From contig CAZWLN010000056.1 in the NCBI GenBank assembly GCA_964634885.1, forward strand, positions 1 through 31,057: a stretch of DNA of 31,057 nt, given 5' to 3'. A model generated the notes under the pieces. The model saw only the letters and a list, made by a program, of their open reading frames with translations, did not search any database and had not been told where the DNA came from. Positions 22,578 to 31,057 of the stretch are shown piece after piece; the stretch's first letter is position 1; each line of letters starts with the position of its first letter. This DNA comes from DAINRZ01 sp964634885. Its GTDB lineage: Bacteria; Bacteroidota; Ignavibacteria; Kapaibacteriales; UBA2268. A program made the translations under genes and the position numbers.

Positions 22578-24515
22578 ATGATATTAGTAATAATAGACCT
22601 GATAATTTCAGTCGTTTCTTCGGTATTTGCCGTTGAAGCGCTTTTTGGCAGCCCACTTGGTTTTACCCTCGACGGCGGCTATGTTCTTGGGCTAATCCCC
22701 GTAAGGATCGATGCGCTTTCTGCCCTGATGATCCTGATAGTGAATTTTACAATGATCAACGGTGTCCTCTACGGCCGCAAATACCTCGAGCATTACATGG
22801 CCGGCAAAGCCGACCTCAATATGCATAAGGGGCTGATTGTCCTGTTCCATTGTTCAATGCTCCTTGTTTGTGCCGTCCAGCATTTCATTGCTTTCCTGAC
22901 AGTCTGGGAGATCATGGCCATCAGTTCCTTCCTGCTGGTTATTTTCGAGCATCAAAAGAAAGGTAACATCAAAGCCGGCATCAATTACCTGATTCAGTCT
23001 CATGTCGGGGTTTTATTCCTTACTATTGCTTTTATCTGGGTGGTTTCCGGTACGGGTTCTTTCGATTTCAACGCCATTACCGACCATTCGAAGGCACTGT
23101 CTCCTGAGATGTCAATAGTCCTGTTCGGATTGCTTTTCATCGGATTCGGTTTTAAGGCAGGGTTCATTCCACTGCATACATGGCTGCCCTATGCCCATCC
23201 GGCAGCACCTTCACATATATCCGGCATGATGTCGGGGGTTATTATTAAACTTGGTATTTACGGGATCCTGCGTTCACTGTTGTTGATTCGCTGCGATTAC
23301 CTTGTGGTGGGCGAGATCATCCTTGTAATTTCGGCTGTATCCGGTTTGTATGGTGTCATGATGGCAATTGTTCAGCACAACCTCAAGCGTCTGCTTGCCT
23401 ATCACAGTATTGAAAACATCGGCATAATCGGTATCGGTATCGGCATTGGTACTATCGGGTTGGGAATACAAAATGATTTCCTGGCGCTTACCGGATTTTC
23501 AGGCGCATTACTCCATGTCCTGAATCATTCCCTTTTCAAATCCCTGTTATTCTACACCGCAGGCAGTGTCTATCAGCAAACAGGTACGCTGAATGTCGAA
23601 AGACTGGGCGGCCTGGTAAAACGAATGCCGCATACTGCCGGCCTTTTCCTGGTTGCTGCTCTGGCAATCTGCGGGTTGCCTCCCTTTAACGGCTTTATTT
23701 CGGAATTCCTCATATACTCCGGCCTTTTTTCGGCAATGGGATACGACAACTTTGCTTTCTCTCTTTTCATACTGTTGGTGATGATAGCCCTCGTATTAAT
23801 CGGCGGCCTTGCTCTCATGTGCTTTACCAAAGCTTTCGGAGTGGTATTCCTTGGCTCCGAACGACATCCTTACACCGAAGAACCCCACGAAGTCCCAGTC
23901 CCGATGCTCTTTCCGCAGTACCTGATAGCGGCGCTGATACTGGCAATAGGCCTCTTTCCCCAGCTATTCATGAAATTGGTGGCCGCTCCTGTTTCCCTGT
24001 TTGTACCTGCAGTTAAAACTACGGGCCTGTCAATGCTGAATACACAGATTGACATTATGTCGAATGTCGGGATAGGTGGTGTAGTAATCATCGGCCTTAC
24101 TGCGCTGATATACGGATTGAAAACGCTGGCGGCAAAGAAAACAGTGAGCAGTACTTCGCCTACCTGGGGTTGCGGCTACACTGCCCCCAATGCTAAGATG
24201 CAATACACTGCCGGATCCTTTGTCAAGTCCTATTCCAATATTGTAAAGCCTCTGATGGTTACCCGGAAGAAAGAGACCGAAGTAACCGGCGTATTCCCGG
24301 GTGAGCACTCCTATGAGTCCTCAGCCTATGACAAGACCGAGTATTACCTCATCGACAAGAACCTGGAGTTGTTCAAAAAGCTGCTGTATAAATTCGACTT
24401 TCTGCAAAACGGCAGGATACAATACTATATATCCTACGGATTGTTCTTTATTATTCTGATAATACTGCTGTCTTACGGAGAGTCATTAATTGATCTGTTA
24501 AAGAATATTGCATAG
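22578..24515 (+). CDS. hyfB: HyfB-like antiporter subunit (NuoL/NuoM family)
   Basis: 645 aa, about 15 or more transmembrane helices. The proton-antiporter core keeps the key charged residues: Glu111 in FLTVWEIMAISS (helix 5) and Lys193 in GFGFKAGFIPLHTWLP (helix 7), with the following HPAAPSHISGMMSGVIIKLG discontinuous-helix region. The C-terminal tail has the WGCGYTAPNAKMQYTAGSF segment typical of HyfB/HycC rather than NuoL. As the first gene of the operon it provides one ion-pumping module for the complex. The start at 22578 is the only good ATG; there is no clear Shine-Dalgarno. A 20-bp gap separates it from the next gene. Confidence 0.9.
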   Translation: MILVIIDLIISVVSSVFAVEALFGSPLGFTLDGGYVLGLIPVRIDALSALMILIVNFTMINGVLYGRKYLEHYMAGKADLNMHKGLIVLFHCSMLLVCAVQHFIAFLTVWEIMAISSFLLVIFEHQKKGNIKAGINYLIQSHVGVLFLTIAFIWVVSGTGSFDFNAITDHSKALSPEMSIVLFGLLFIGFGFKAGFIPLHTWLPYAHPAAPSHISGMMSGVIIKLGIYGILRSLLLIRCDYLVVGEIILVISAVSGLYGVMMAIVQHNLKRLLAYHSIENIGIIGIGIGIGTIGLGIQNDFLALTGFSGALLHVLNHSLFKSLLFYTAGSVYQQTGTLNVERLGGLVKRMPHTAGLFLVAALAICGLPPFNGFISEFLIYSGLFSAMGYDNFAFSLFILLVMIALVLIGGLALMCFTKAFGVVFLGSERHPYTEEPHEVPVPMLFPQYLIAALILAIGLFPQLFMKLVAAPVSLFVPAVKTTGLSMLNTQIDIMSNVGIGGVVIIGLTALIYGLKTLAAKKTVSSTSPTWGCGYTAPNAKMQYTAGSFVKSYSNIVKPLMVTRKKETEVTGVFPGEHSYESSAYDKTEYYLIDKNLELFKKLLYKFDFLQNGRIQYYISYGLFFIILIILLSYGESLIDLLKNIA

Positions 24516-24535
24516 TTAAATCATGGTTTATAATA

Positions 24536-25459
24536 ATGATTAGTATCCTTTTATTAATAATCTCAGCCCTTTTCCTTTCGGGGTTGGTAAACAAATCGAA
24601 GAGCCGTTTCTTTTCGGGACGTAAGGGCGCACCTGTGTCGCAGCCTGTAAGGGATGTGATGCGGCTGCTCCGGAAAGGTACCGTTTACAGCGAAACGACT
24701 TCGTTCATCTTCAGGATTGCTCCTTCGGTCTATCTCGCCACGGTACTAACCGCTGCGTTAATGATACCTTTCGGGGCAAACTCCGGCCTGCTGTCTTTCA
24801 ACTGCGATTTCATCCTGTTTGCCTATACCCTTGGATTGGGTAAGTTCTTCATGATCATTTCGGCGCTTGACACGGGGAGCAGCTTTGAAGGTATGGGCGC
24901 AAGCAGGGAAGCATTCTTTTCAATACTTGCCGAGCCTACTTTTTTCATTGTCATTGGTACCGTAGCCATCCTGACCGGCAACACTTCTTTTGCACAGGTC
25001 TTCGGTTCGCTCAACGCCTTAACGGCTTTAACACCCACGGTAGCCTGGTCCGTATCGATACTCGGAGCGCTGATCTTCTTTGTGCTCGGGCTGGTCGAAA
25101 ACAGCCGCATGCCCATCGACGACCCCAAGACCCACCTGGAACTGACGATGATACATGAAGTAATGATTCTGGACAACAGTGGATTCGACCTTGGCCTGAT
25201 CATGACTGCCGGTTTGCTCAAACTCTCGATTTACGCGGCGCTGACTGCCAACTTCTTCTTTGTGGCCGGATTGCCTTTGTACTTCAATATTATCATATTC
25301 TTTGCCGTACAGGTGATATACGCAATGACTGCCGGCCTGGTCGAGTCGTTTATGGCAAGGTTCAGGATGAACCGGAACCCTCAGTATATATTTTCTCTTT
25401 CTTCCATAGCTCTGCTCCTTTACATAGGAGTGATGGTGCTGTTGGGAAGGTTTTATTAA
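24536..25459 (+). CDS. hyfC: HyfC-like membrane subunit (NuoH family)
   Basis: 307 aa, about eight transmembrane helices. It corresponds to HycD/HyfC/NuoH, the subunit that links the peripheral arm to the membrane pumps. Diagnostic features are the cytoplasmic loop ENSRMPIDDPKTHLELTMIH near residues 185-204, the Glu-rich segments LDTGSSFEGMGASREAFFS, and the conserved NKSKSRFFSGRKGAP near the N-terminus. The length is typical. The start lies 20 bp after hyfB and the stop 17 bp before hyfE. Confidence 0.93.
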   Translation: MISILLLIISALFLSGLVNKSKSRFFSGRKGAPVSQPVRDVMRLLRKGTVYSETTSFIFRIAPSVYLATVLTAALMIPFGANSGLLSFNCDFILFAYTLGLGKFFMIISALDTGSSFEGMGASREAFFSILAEPTFFIVIGTVAILTGNTSFAQVFGSLNALTALTPTVAWSVSILGALIFFVLGLVENSRMPIDDPKTHLELTMIHEVMILDNSGFDLGLIMTAGLLKLSIYAALTANFFFVAGLPLYFNIIIFFAVQVIYAMTAGLVESFMARFRMNRNPQYIFSLSSIALLLYIGVMVLLGRFY

Positions 25460-25476
25460 ATTGGCGGGAAAAAGCG

Positions 25477-26106
25477 ATGATTAATATCCTTTTAATAGTA
25501 TTTATAATGACCCTGTATGTCTGCTCTACTGCCATCAGGCTGAAGACGTTCAATAAGATCCTCATTGTCCAGGGAATACTGCTGTTCGGCATTTTCATTA
25601 TCAGGCTGAATGAGATTAATATTCTTAACCTTGTTCTGTTGCTCATCGAAACAATTGTTTTCAAGTCCGTAGCGATACCCTTTTTCCTGAACTACCTGAT
25701 CAGGCGCAATAAAATGACTCGTGAGGCCGAACCCTACATCTCAAACTTTGCTTCGATATTCATCTTTACCGTAGTGAACCTGGCAATCTTTTTCCTTGCG
25801 AATACATTGAAAGGAGGCATATTCCAGAATATGTATTTCGTGGTGTCCATCTCAACGATATTTGCCGGATTCTACCTGATGCTGTCCCGGCACAAGCTGA
25901 TAACCAATGTGATTGGGTTCATTATTCTTGAGAACGGAGTGGTAATACTCTCCCTTACTGTTGCCAACGAAATGCCGATGCTGGTAAACCTTGGTGTCCT
26001 GCTGGACATTTTCGTAACGGTGCTTGTCCTGGGTATTTTCGCCAATAAGATCGGCGATGTGTTTAAAGAAGCCGAAGTGGATCAATTAATTCAACTGAAA
26101 GATTAG
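25477..26106 (+). CDS. hyfE: HyfE-like membrane subunit
   Basis: 209 aa, six to seven transmembrane helices, matching HyfE (a NuoK-like core with extra N-terminal helices). The NuoK-like part includes GFIILENGVVILSLTVANEM, where the conserved Glu lies in a helix, as in NuoK. The C-terminus is charged (KIGDVFKEAEVDQLIQLKD). It is absent from the shorter Hyc (FHL-1) system, so the operon is of Hyf/Ehr type. Four bases separate it from the next gene. Confidence 0.88.
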   Translation: MINILLIVFIMTLYVCSTAIRLKTFNKILIVQGILLFGIFIIRLNEINILNLVLLLIETIVFKSVAIPFFLNYLIRRNKMTREAEPYISNFASIFIFTVVNLAIFFLANTLKGGIFQNMYFVVSISTIFAGFYLMLSRHKLITNVIGFIILENGVVILSLTVANEMPMLVNLGVLLDIFVTVLVLGIFANKIGDVFKEAEVDQLIQLKD

Positions 26107-26110
26107 AACG

Positions 26111-27541
26111 ATGGTGATGATTATATATTTATCGGTTACAGTGTTGTTGATTGCCTTTGTCCTGCTGTTCGGCACAAAAAAAAGCAATATGGCTGCCGGT
26201 TTGCTTTTCGTAGGCCTTCAGTGGGCTTTTACCATTTACGAATTTATTAATCTTAACACTGTCCAGGCAGAGTATTTTACACCGGACCCTGTCGCTGTCC
26301 TGCTGTTGTTGATCCTTGCTGTCCTGACGACGACTTCCTACTATTACAGTTACCTGTACTTCAGGGGCAGGCAGGACAAACCGAGAAACACCAATTATTA
26401 TGCCGCTGCTTTCATCGGCCTGGTGATGTCACTGACCTGCGCCAACCTTGCTAATCACATAGCCATACAGTGGATTTTCGTAGAGTTTACTACTCTGAGT
26501 TCCTGTGTATTAATATATCACAACAGGAACGAGAAAAGCCTTGAGGCAACCTGGAAATACCTGTTCATCGGGTCGGTAAGCGTTGCCCTGATCTTCATCG
26601 GCATACTCTTCCTGGGACTTTCGGTGCAGGGAATTGAAGTTCCCGGCCTGTTCTTCTCGGACCTTGTAAAGAATGCCTCGTCGCTCAATGAGTTCTGGCT
26701 TAAAGCTTCCTTCCTGCTGGTGTTTACCGGCTTTACTGTGAAAGCAGGACTGGCTCCGATGTACACTGCCGGCATCGACGCAAAGGACAAAGCTCCCTCG
26801 CCTGCATCGGCTATTTTTTCGAGCGCCATGATGAATATGGGGTTCCTGGGGATTTTTCGCCTATTCCAGGTCGTCTCGCTGACAACGGCTGTTGACTGGG
26901 CGAGAATGGTAATGATCGTAAGCGGAGCCGTTTCGATCTTCATCTCGGCAGCGTATATGGCAAAAGTAAAGAATTACAAGAGGATGTTTGCATACTCCAG
27001 CATCGAGCACATGGGGCTGGTAATACTTGGTACCGCTTCCGGCGGCGTTGGCTTCTTCGGTGCCTTACTTCACCTGACGCTCCATTCCTTTGCCAAATCG
27101 GGCCTTTTCTACCAGTGCGGGTCAATATACCGGGTTTTCAGGAGCAAGCATATCAGCGATTCCGGCAATTACTTCGGCCGTAACCTGCCCGGAGCTTTGG
27201 TTATCATTGCCGGCTTCTTCATTATTACAGCCATCCCGCCGTCAGGTATGTTTATCAGCGAATTCATGATCTTCCGTTCAATGTTCGAAGCCGGTTACCT
27301 GTGGCTTCTGGTAATCGTCTGTATTCTGCTGGCTTTCATCATCTGGTCGATGGGAGAGAGCCTTATGAAGCTTCTGTTCGACAGATCGGCCCTTGCTTCG
27401 GATGAGGAAGGTACGGTAAAAATAGCCCTAGCCGAATCATTGCCCCAGTTCCTTCTGCTGTTGGGAGTGGTCTGGCTCGGATTCTTCCCTCCCCAATTCC
27501 TTACAGACCTGATTAACGGCGCATTAATAAATTTAAAATAA
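26111..27541 (+). CDS. hyfF: HyfF-like antiporter subunit (NuoN/NuoM family)
   Basis: 476 aa, about 14 transmembrane helices. It is the second antiporter-like pump of the complex. Conserved charges are kept: Glu125 in QWIFVEFTTLSS and Lys211 in FTGFTVKAGLAPMYTAG. The broken-helix segment KAPSPASAIFSSAMMNMGF and the LHLTLHSFAKSGLF helix with its Lys/His are also family marks. It resembles HyfF/MbhH more than NuoN. The start lies 4 bp after hyfE and the stop 9 bp before hyfG, so the operon is tightly packed. Confidence 0.9.
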   Translation: MVMIIYLSVTVLLIAFVLLFGTKKSNMAAGLLFVGLQWAFTIYEFINLNTVQAEYFTPDPVAVLLLLILAVLTTTSYYYSYLYFRGRQDKPRNTNYYAAAFIGLVMSLTCANLANHIAIQWIFVEFTTLSSCVLIYHNRNEKSLEATWKYLFIGSVSVALIFIGILFLGLSVQGIEVPGLFFSDLVKNASSLNEFWLKASFLLVFTGFTVKAGLAPMYTAGIDAKDKAPSPASAIFSSAMMNMGFLGIFRLFQVVSLTTAVDWARMVMIVSGAVSIFISAAYMAKVKNYKRMFAYSSIEHMGLVILGTASGGVGFFGALLHLTLHSFAKSGLFYQCGSIYRVFRSKHISDSGNYFGRNLPGALVIIAGFFIITAIPPSGMFISEFMIFRSMFEAGYLWLLVIVCILLAFIIWSMGESLMKLLFDRSALASDEEGTVKIALAESLPQFLLLLGVVWLGFFPPQFLTDLINGALINLK

Positions 27542-27550
27542 GCAGATAGA

Positions 27551-29050
27551 ATGAATACTTTTTTGAATATATCGAATAACCATACTGTAGCCATCGACTC
27601 GATCCCCATGATGGACTACGCCTCACTTACAGGGATGACAGCGTCCCTGCTTGCCAACACGGTCAATCATTGCGTGAATTACTATGTTTTCAGGAACAGG
27701 GGCAAATTAATCCTTGTTTCCTGCATTGCCAATGATTACACTTCGGAGATCGCTGTAGGCATGGCTGAAGTCTATCCCGGCGTAACATATACTTCCCTGA
27801 GCAGCAGTATTCCTGCTCTTCATATATTCGAAAGGGAAATACACGAGAATTTCGGTTTGCTTTTCGACGGCCATCCATGGCTTAAGCCTGTCAGGTTCCC
27901 TCACGACAGCCAATCGTCCATAGTAAGCATGAATGATTATCCATTCTATTCCATCGAAGGCGAAGAATTGCATGAAGTTGGTGTCGGCCCCATCCACGCC
28001 GGAGTAATCGAACCAGGCCATTTCAGGTTCATCTGTAAAGGCGAACAGGTGCTCCATCTCGAGATACAGTTGGGTTTCCAGCACAGGGGCGTCGAACAAA
28101 TGTTCCTTGAAAAGAATGATACCCTGCAAAGAATGATTCTCGCCGAATCTGTTGCAGGCGATACCGCCATCGGCCATGGCCTCGCTTTTGCCAATCTCTG
28201 GGAATCGCTCTGCGGCTACCAGCCCGGTATAAATCTTGTGATTGCCCGTACCATTGCTCTCGAACTGGAACGGATTGCCGTTCATACGGGAGATCTTGGC
28301 GCTGTCTGTGCCGACATCGGCTACCAGCTCGGAGGAGCTGTCTTCGGACGCCTGCGCACTCCAATAGTTAATTTCCTTCAAAGCTGGTGCGGTAACAGGC
28401 TGGGCAAAGGCCTCATCAGGGCGGGGGGCAGCAGCTATCCCTTCACAAAGGAACTGAGAGATTCCCTGATTAAAATAATTGCAGATTACAAAAAAGACTT
28501 CGAAGAGATGATCGAAGAATTGCTGCACAATCCCGGCTGCTTGTCCCGGATGGAAAAAACCGGTGTGCTGACCTTCGACCAGGCGCGGGAGATCGGCGCT
28601 GTGGGAATGGCAGCAAAGGCTTCAGGACTGCCGCGCGACATCAGGGCTACCCATCCTTTCAATTATTATCCTGAACTGGAACACAAGCCGGCGGCAAAAA
28701 GGCACGGCGACGTCTATTCACGTGTCCAGATGAGGAGGGAGGAGATCAGGCAGTCTCTTACCTATCTACTGAAGATGGTCTATGATGTTTCCGGCCATGA
28801 AGAACCTGTCAACAGGGGACTTCAACCCGGTACCGACTCTTTTACACTGTCTCTTACGGAAGGCTGGCGGGGTGAGATATGCCACTGCGCCGTTACAGGG
28901 CCTTCGGGCGAATTGGTGCATTACAAAGTTAAGGACCCGTCGCTGCACAACTGGCTGGCACTGGCTCTTGCAGTCCGGAAAAATGAAATATCGGATTTCC
29001 CGATTTGCAACAAGAGTTTTAATCTTTCATATTGTGGTTTTGACCTATAG
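27551..29050 (+). CDS. HyfG/HycE-like large subunit (NuoCD fusion) lacking NiFe ligands
   Basis: 499 aa. A NuoC-like domain (about residues 25-125; HIFEREIHENFGLLFDGHPW) is fused to a NuoD/hydrogenase-large domain, as in HycE and HyfG. GPIHAGVIEPGHFRFICKGE and LGFQHRGVEQMF are family hallmarks. The N-terminal NiFe site, normally RVCGICGFAH, reads ESVAGDTAIGH (residues 199-209), so the two cysteines are replaced by Ala202 and Thr205. The C-terminal DPCxxC site is likewise missing; the protein ends DFPICNKSFNLSYCGFDL without a CxxC. NiFe-site loss is the defining feature of Ehr (energy-converting hydrogenase-related) complexes. A hydrogenase is ruled out by ligand loss; the actual partner or substrate is unknown. 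Confidence 0.9.
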   Translation: MNTFLNISNNHTVAIDSIPMMDYASLTGMTASLLANTVNHCVNYYVFRNRGKLILVSCIANDYTSEIAVGMAEVYPGVTYTSLSSSIPALHIFEREIHENFGLLFDGHPWLKPVRFPHDSQSSIVSMNDYPFYSIEGEELHEVGVGPIHAGVIEPGHFRFICKGEQVLHLEIQLGFQHRGVEQMFLEKNDTLQRMILAESVAGDTAIGHGLAFANLWESLCGYQPGINLVIARTIALELERIAVHTGDLGAVCADIGYQLGGAVFGRLRTPIVNFLQSWCGNRLGKGLIRAGGSSYPFTKELRDSLIKIIADYKKDFEEMIEELLHNPGCLSRMEKTGVLTFDQAREIGAVGMAAKASGLPRDIRATHPFNYYPELEHKPAAKRHGDVYSRVQMRREEIRQSLTYLLKMVYDVSGHEEPVNRGLQPGTDSFTLSLTEGWRGEICHCAVTGPSGELVHYKVKDPSLHNWLALALAVRKNEISDFPICNKSFNLSYCGFDL

Positions 29051-29060
29051 GAATCGAAAA

Positions 29061-29813
29061 ATGTTCAGTTCAATAAAAATACGGAAACATCAGGGCAGGC
29101 AATACATTAAAGACCCGGCTGCCGTCGGGCTTAAACCGCCTTTCAGAGGCAGGCCTGTCATTGCTAAGGGAGTGGTCCCCGCCGGGGAATTTGCTGCCGT
29201 ATGCCCTCTCGGAGCCATTGGTACGGACCCGGTGTCGATCGATCTCGGTAAATGTACGTTCTGTGGCGAGTGTGCCCTTCGCTATCCCGAAAAAGTGTCG
29301 TTCACCCAGGATTATTTCCTTTCTTCCAACAGCAGGGAAGCCCTGGTCATTCAGGAAGGCGCCGATGGACCGGTAGTTTTCGACGGCAACAATGTCAGGC
29401 AAGAAGTACGCAGGCTGTTCACAGTTTCGCTTAAATTGCGCCAGGTCTCTGCTGCCGGCGACAACAGTGCAGAAATGGAACTCAACGCTGCAGGCAATGT
29501 CCAGTTCGACATGGGCAGGTACGGCATTGAATTTGTTGCTTCGCCGCGCCATGCCGACGGCATAGTCATCACCGGCCCCATTTCGAAGAATATGTCCGAA
29601 GCGCTGCAAATATGCTACGAATCTGTACCGGCACCCAAGATAATTATACTATGCGGGACGGATGCCATCAGCGGCGGCATATTCGCAGGGAGCCCTGCTC
29701 TCGACAGGTCATTCCTCGACAGCCATCACGTCGATCTGTACATACCCGGCAATCCGCCCCATCCGTTGACGGTTGTTAATGGGATATTAAGGTTGGTAAG
29801 GAGTAAAATCTAA
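29061..29813 (+). CDS. Ferredoxin-HyfI (NuoB) fusion lacking proximal-cluster cysteines
   Basis: 250 aa, last gene of the operon. The N-terminal ferredoxin-like part keeps Cys48 (AVCPLGAI) and Cys65, Cys68, Cys71 (KCTFCGECALRYPEKV), enough for one [4Fe-4S] cluster. The cysteines of the other ferredoxin cluster are absent and its distal Cys is Tyr75. The NuoB/HycG-like part follows (RYGIEFVASPRHADGIVITG). Its four cluster positions are all changed: the CxxC site reads AGDNSAEME (residues 132-140), GxCAxSGG reads GTDAISGG (Asp201), and IPGCPPRP reads IPGNPPHP (Asn231). The ATG at 29061 follows the large-subunit gene by 10 bp; the open frame continues upstream only as a shadow of that gene. The product should sit in the peripheral arm. 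Confidence 0.87.
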   Translation: MFSSIKIRKHQGRQYIKDPAAVGLKPPFRGRPVIAKGVVPAGEFAAVCPLGAIGTDPVSIDLGKCTFCGECALRYPEKVSFTQDYFLSSNSREALVIQEGADGPVVFDGNNVRQEVRRLFTVSLKLRQVSAAGDNSAEMELNAAGNVQFDMGRYGIEFVASPRHADGIVITGPISKNMSEALQICYESVPAPKIIILCGTDAISGGIFAGSPALDRSFLDSHHVDLYIPGNPPHPLTVVNGILRLVRSKI

Positions 29814-29823
29814 GGTTATCCGA

Positions 29824-30801
29824 TTACTTATTATACTTCTCAATCAACGCCTTGAACCTGTCGTTGTCCCTGTATCTCCTGAACGCAGGATCTTTCATGG
29901 GGTTGGGTATTTCTTCGCCCTCGAACAGCCGGTCCCTGAACCTGAATGCCAGTTCAATATTCTTAAGGCAGTTGTCGAGGTCGTTCAGCAGGCTGTTGAC
30001 ACAAGCCAGGTTATAATAGAACAGGGGGTACTGGTTATCGTTGCCGATGCCGTATTCAAATACTTCTTTGGCTTTTTGGGGATTGCCTGAAACAGCGTAT
30101 GACATACCAAGGTTGTTTACCAGCACATACCAGTAAGTCTGCTTCACCATCGTCGGCTCGGCAATTTCCATATCCAGCAGATTCTGGTAATATTTGGCAG
30201 AAAGTACATAGTTCCTTTTCATGTAGAAATTTGCGCCGTAACTGAAGTAATCGCTCCTGGTATGGTAGTATTCGCTGAAATCAATTGCGTCGATGATGTC
30301 GTTGAAGTATTTCATGTCATCGAAGGCAAATGAATCTTTTGCCAAATGAATGTCAATCCAGTAACCATCCTTTGACATATAAACGTTAATATTCTTCTGT
30401 TTGACGGCAGCCCCGTCACGAGTCATTACCATATAGTCAGCGAAAGCTTTGTCGTCGGCAACACTGAAGCTGGTGTAATACTTTTTGACCGGAGACTGCT
30501 CTTCTTTTTTCCAGTAGTATTCCCTGCAGGCCGTCATGTCTCCCTCTGAGGGAGCCTGCTCCAGCCTGACAGAGACAAACATCTGTGTGCTGTCGTTTAC
30601 CATCGAGACAAACCGAATGTTCCCGTCCCTGGAAATATTGTTTTCTTTGACGGCATAGCCGGTGGTGTTGAAAGGTATAGACCACTTAAGGTCGGGCAGG
30701 GTAATGTTCATTTTACTCCGGATTTGCTGTTCTTCCTGGGCATACAACCCAAGAGACGCGCAAATAATCAGTACTATGGCCAATTTATTCATCAGTTGCA
30801 T
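29824..30801 (-). CDS. Exported TPR-type protein
   Basis: 325 aa. A signal peptide (MNKLAIVLIICASLGLYAQ) precedes a ~170-residue N-terminal domain of unknown type that is rich in aromatic and charged residues. The C-terminal half carries two to three tetratricopeptide-like repeats (YVLSAKYYQNLLDMEI; NNLGMSYAVSGNPQKAKEVF; YYNLACVNSLLNDLDNCLKN). It ends with FRRYRDNDRFKALIEKYNK, a tail repeated in the neighbouring paralogue. The start at 30801 has GGGAG about 8 bases upstream. Its stop lies ten bases from the stop of the convergent hyf-like operon. Function unknown; periplasmic scaffolding is a guess. Confidence 0.8.
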   Translation of the reverse strand: MQLMNKLAIVLIICASLGLYAQEEQQIRSKMNITLPDLKWSIPFNTTGYAVKENNISRDGNIRFVSMVNDSTQMFVSVRLEQAPSEGDMTACREYYWKKEEQSPVKKYYTSFSVADDKAFADYMVMTRDGAAVKQKNINVYMSKDGYWIDIHLAKDSFAFDDMKYFNDIIDAIDFSEYYHTRSDYFSYGANFYMKRNYVLSAKYYQNLLDMEIAEPTMVKQTYWYVLVNNLGMSYAVSGNPQKAKEVFEYGIGNDNQYPLFYYNLACVNSLLNDLDNCLKNIELAFRFRDRLFEGEEIPNPMKDPAFRRYRDNDRFKALIEKYNK

Positions 30802-30865
30802 TTGACTTTCTCCCTTCGCTCCCGTATTGTCTGTTTATTATTTTCATCCAATATATTACACACTT

Positions 30866-31057
30866 TCATTCATACTTTTTTACAAGCGCTTTGAATCTCT
30901 CATTTTCTTTAAATCCATCGAAGAAAGAGCTGTGAAAAGGATCGGGAATCGCGGCTTTTTTCTCCTTAGCTTTTTGATAGGCAGTTTCCAGGTTTTTCAG
31001 GCAATTGTCAAGGTCCTTGATCGCACCGTAGAGGCAGGCCATGTCGTAATAGAAAAC
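30866..31057 (-). CDS. TPR-type protein, C-terminal part (cut by window edge)
   Basis: The last 63 codons of a gene that continues beyond the window. The sequence VFYYDMACLYGAIKDLDNCL, then a Lys/Ala-rich linker, then ENERFKALVKKYE closely follows the C-terminus of the protein encoded at 29824-30801 (FYYNLACVNSLLNDLDNCL ... DNDRFKALIEKYNK). The two are therefore tandem paralogues, about 65 bp apart and on the same strand. Confidence 0.8.
   Translation of the reverse strand, partial: VFYYDMACLYGAIKDLDNCLKNLETAYQKAKEKKAAIPDPFHSSFFDGFKENERFKALVKKYE

Noticed and set aside
27707..28528. 273-codon minus-strand open frame antisense to the large-subunit gene
   Set aside because: Shadow of a clear coding region; no motif and no start signal.
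28782..29060. Extended N-terminus of the ferredoxin-HyfI fusion gene
   Set aside because: The upstream part of the frame lies inside the large-subunit gene in another frame and shows no family likeness; ATG 29061 directly after that gene's stop is the natural start.
22578..29813. Functional formate hydrogenlyase or group 4 NiFe hydrogenase
   Set aside because: The NiFe cysteine pairs and the proximal-cluster cysteines are missing, so the operon is better called hydrogenase-related.

Overview
The window looks like chromosomal DNA from a Gram-negative bacterium. It encodes MraY, a TolC/HlyD export system, a signal-peptide-bearing TPR protein and an energy-converting-hydrogenase-like membrane complex. 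Core genes have moderate GC. Several upstream regions contain TATATTTG-type boxes that resemble the -7 element of Bacteroidota promoters, and intergenic spaces are packed with small GC-rich hairpins and a 9-base AT-rich minisatellite. My best guess is a member of the Bacteroidota/Chlorobi/Ignavibacteria group. This is inference, because no rRNA or tRNA is present to confirm it.

Layout. (1) 77-2989, minus strand: a SprA-related putative metalloprotease, a HAD-IB phosphatase and mraY. (2) 2990-3471: a spacer holding a nested palindromic repeat. (3) 3472-8951, minus strand: an efflux operon read as tetR, tolC, hlyD and two ABC-2 permeases with no ATPase gene. Two matching candidate TetR operators lie before tetR and before tolC. 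(4) 8952-9635: a repeat cluster. (5) 9636-11474, minus strand: pheS, rplT and rpmI, with a strong terminator between rplT and pheS and no infC upstream of rpmI. (6) 11592-17998, minus strand: an AT-rich accessory island. It holds a compact, overlapping operon of a DruA-like (DUF4338) protein, a HerA-type ATPase and a NurA-type nuclease. Next come a truncated PIN gene fused out of frame to a decapitated MNT nucleotidyltransferase, an intact XRE-ImmA/IrrE antitoxin-type gene and the first ~90 codons of a dinD-like gene. (7) 18160-20687: a cation diffusion facilitator converging on a DegP-like serine protease. (8) 20926-22215, plus strand: an Rpn-family nuclease gene whose 3' end is duplicated exactly as a separate small ORF. 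Both copies carry a near-consensus internal ribosome-binding site. (9) 22578-29813, plus strand: a six-gene hyf/ehr-like operon. (10) 29824-31057, minus strand: two tandem TPR-type paralogues, the second cut by the window edge.

Three observations stand out. The DruA-HerA-NurA operon looks like a complete antiviral or anti-plasmid system that I cannot match to a named one. The Rpn locus appears to encode a nuclease toxin plus a C-terminal small protein made from an internal start, and a second free-standing gene for nearly the same small protein. The hydrogenase-like complex keeps its ion-pumping residues but has lost both NiFe cysteine pairs and all four proximal-cluster cysteines, so it is unlikely to be a hydrogenase.
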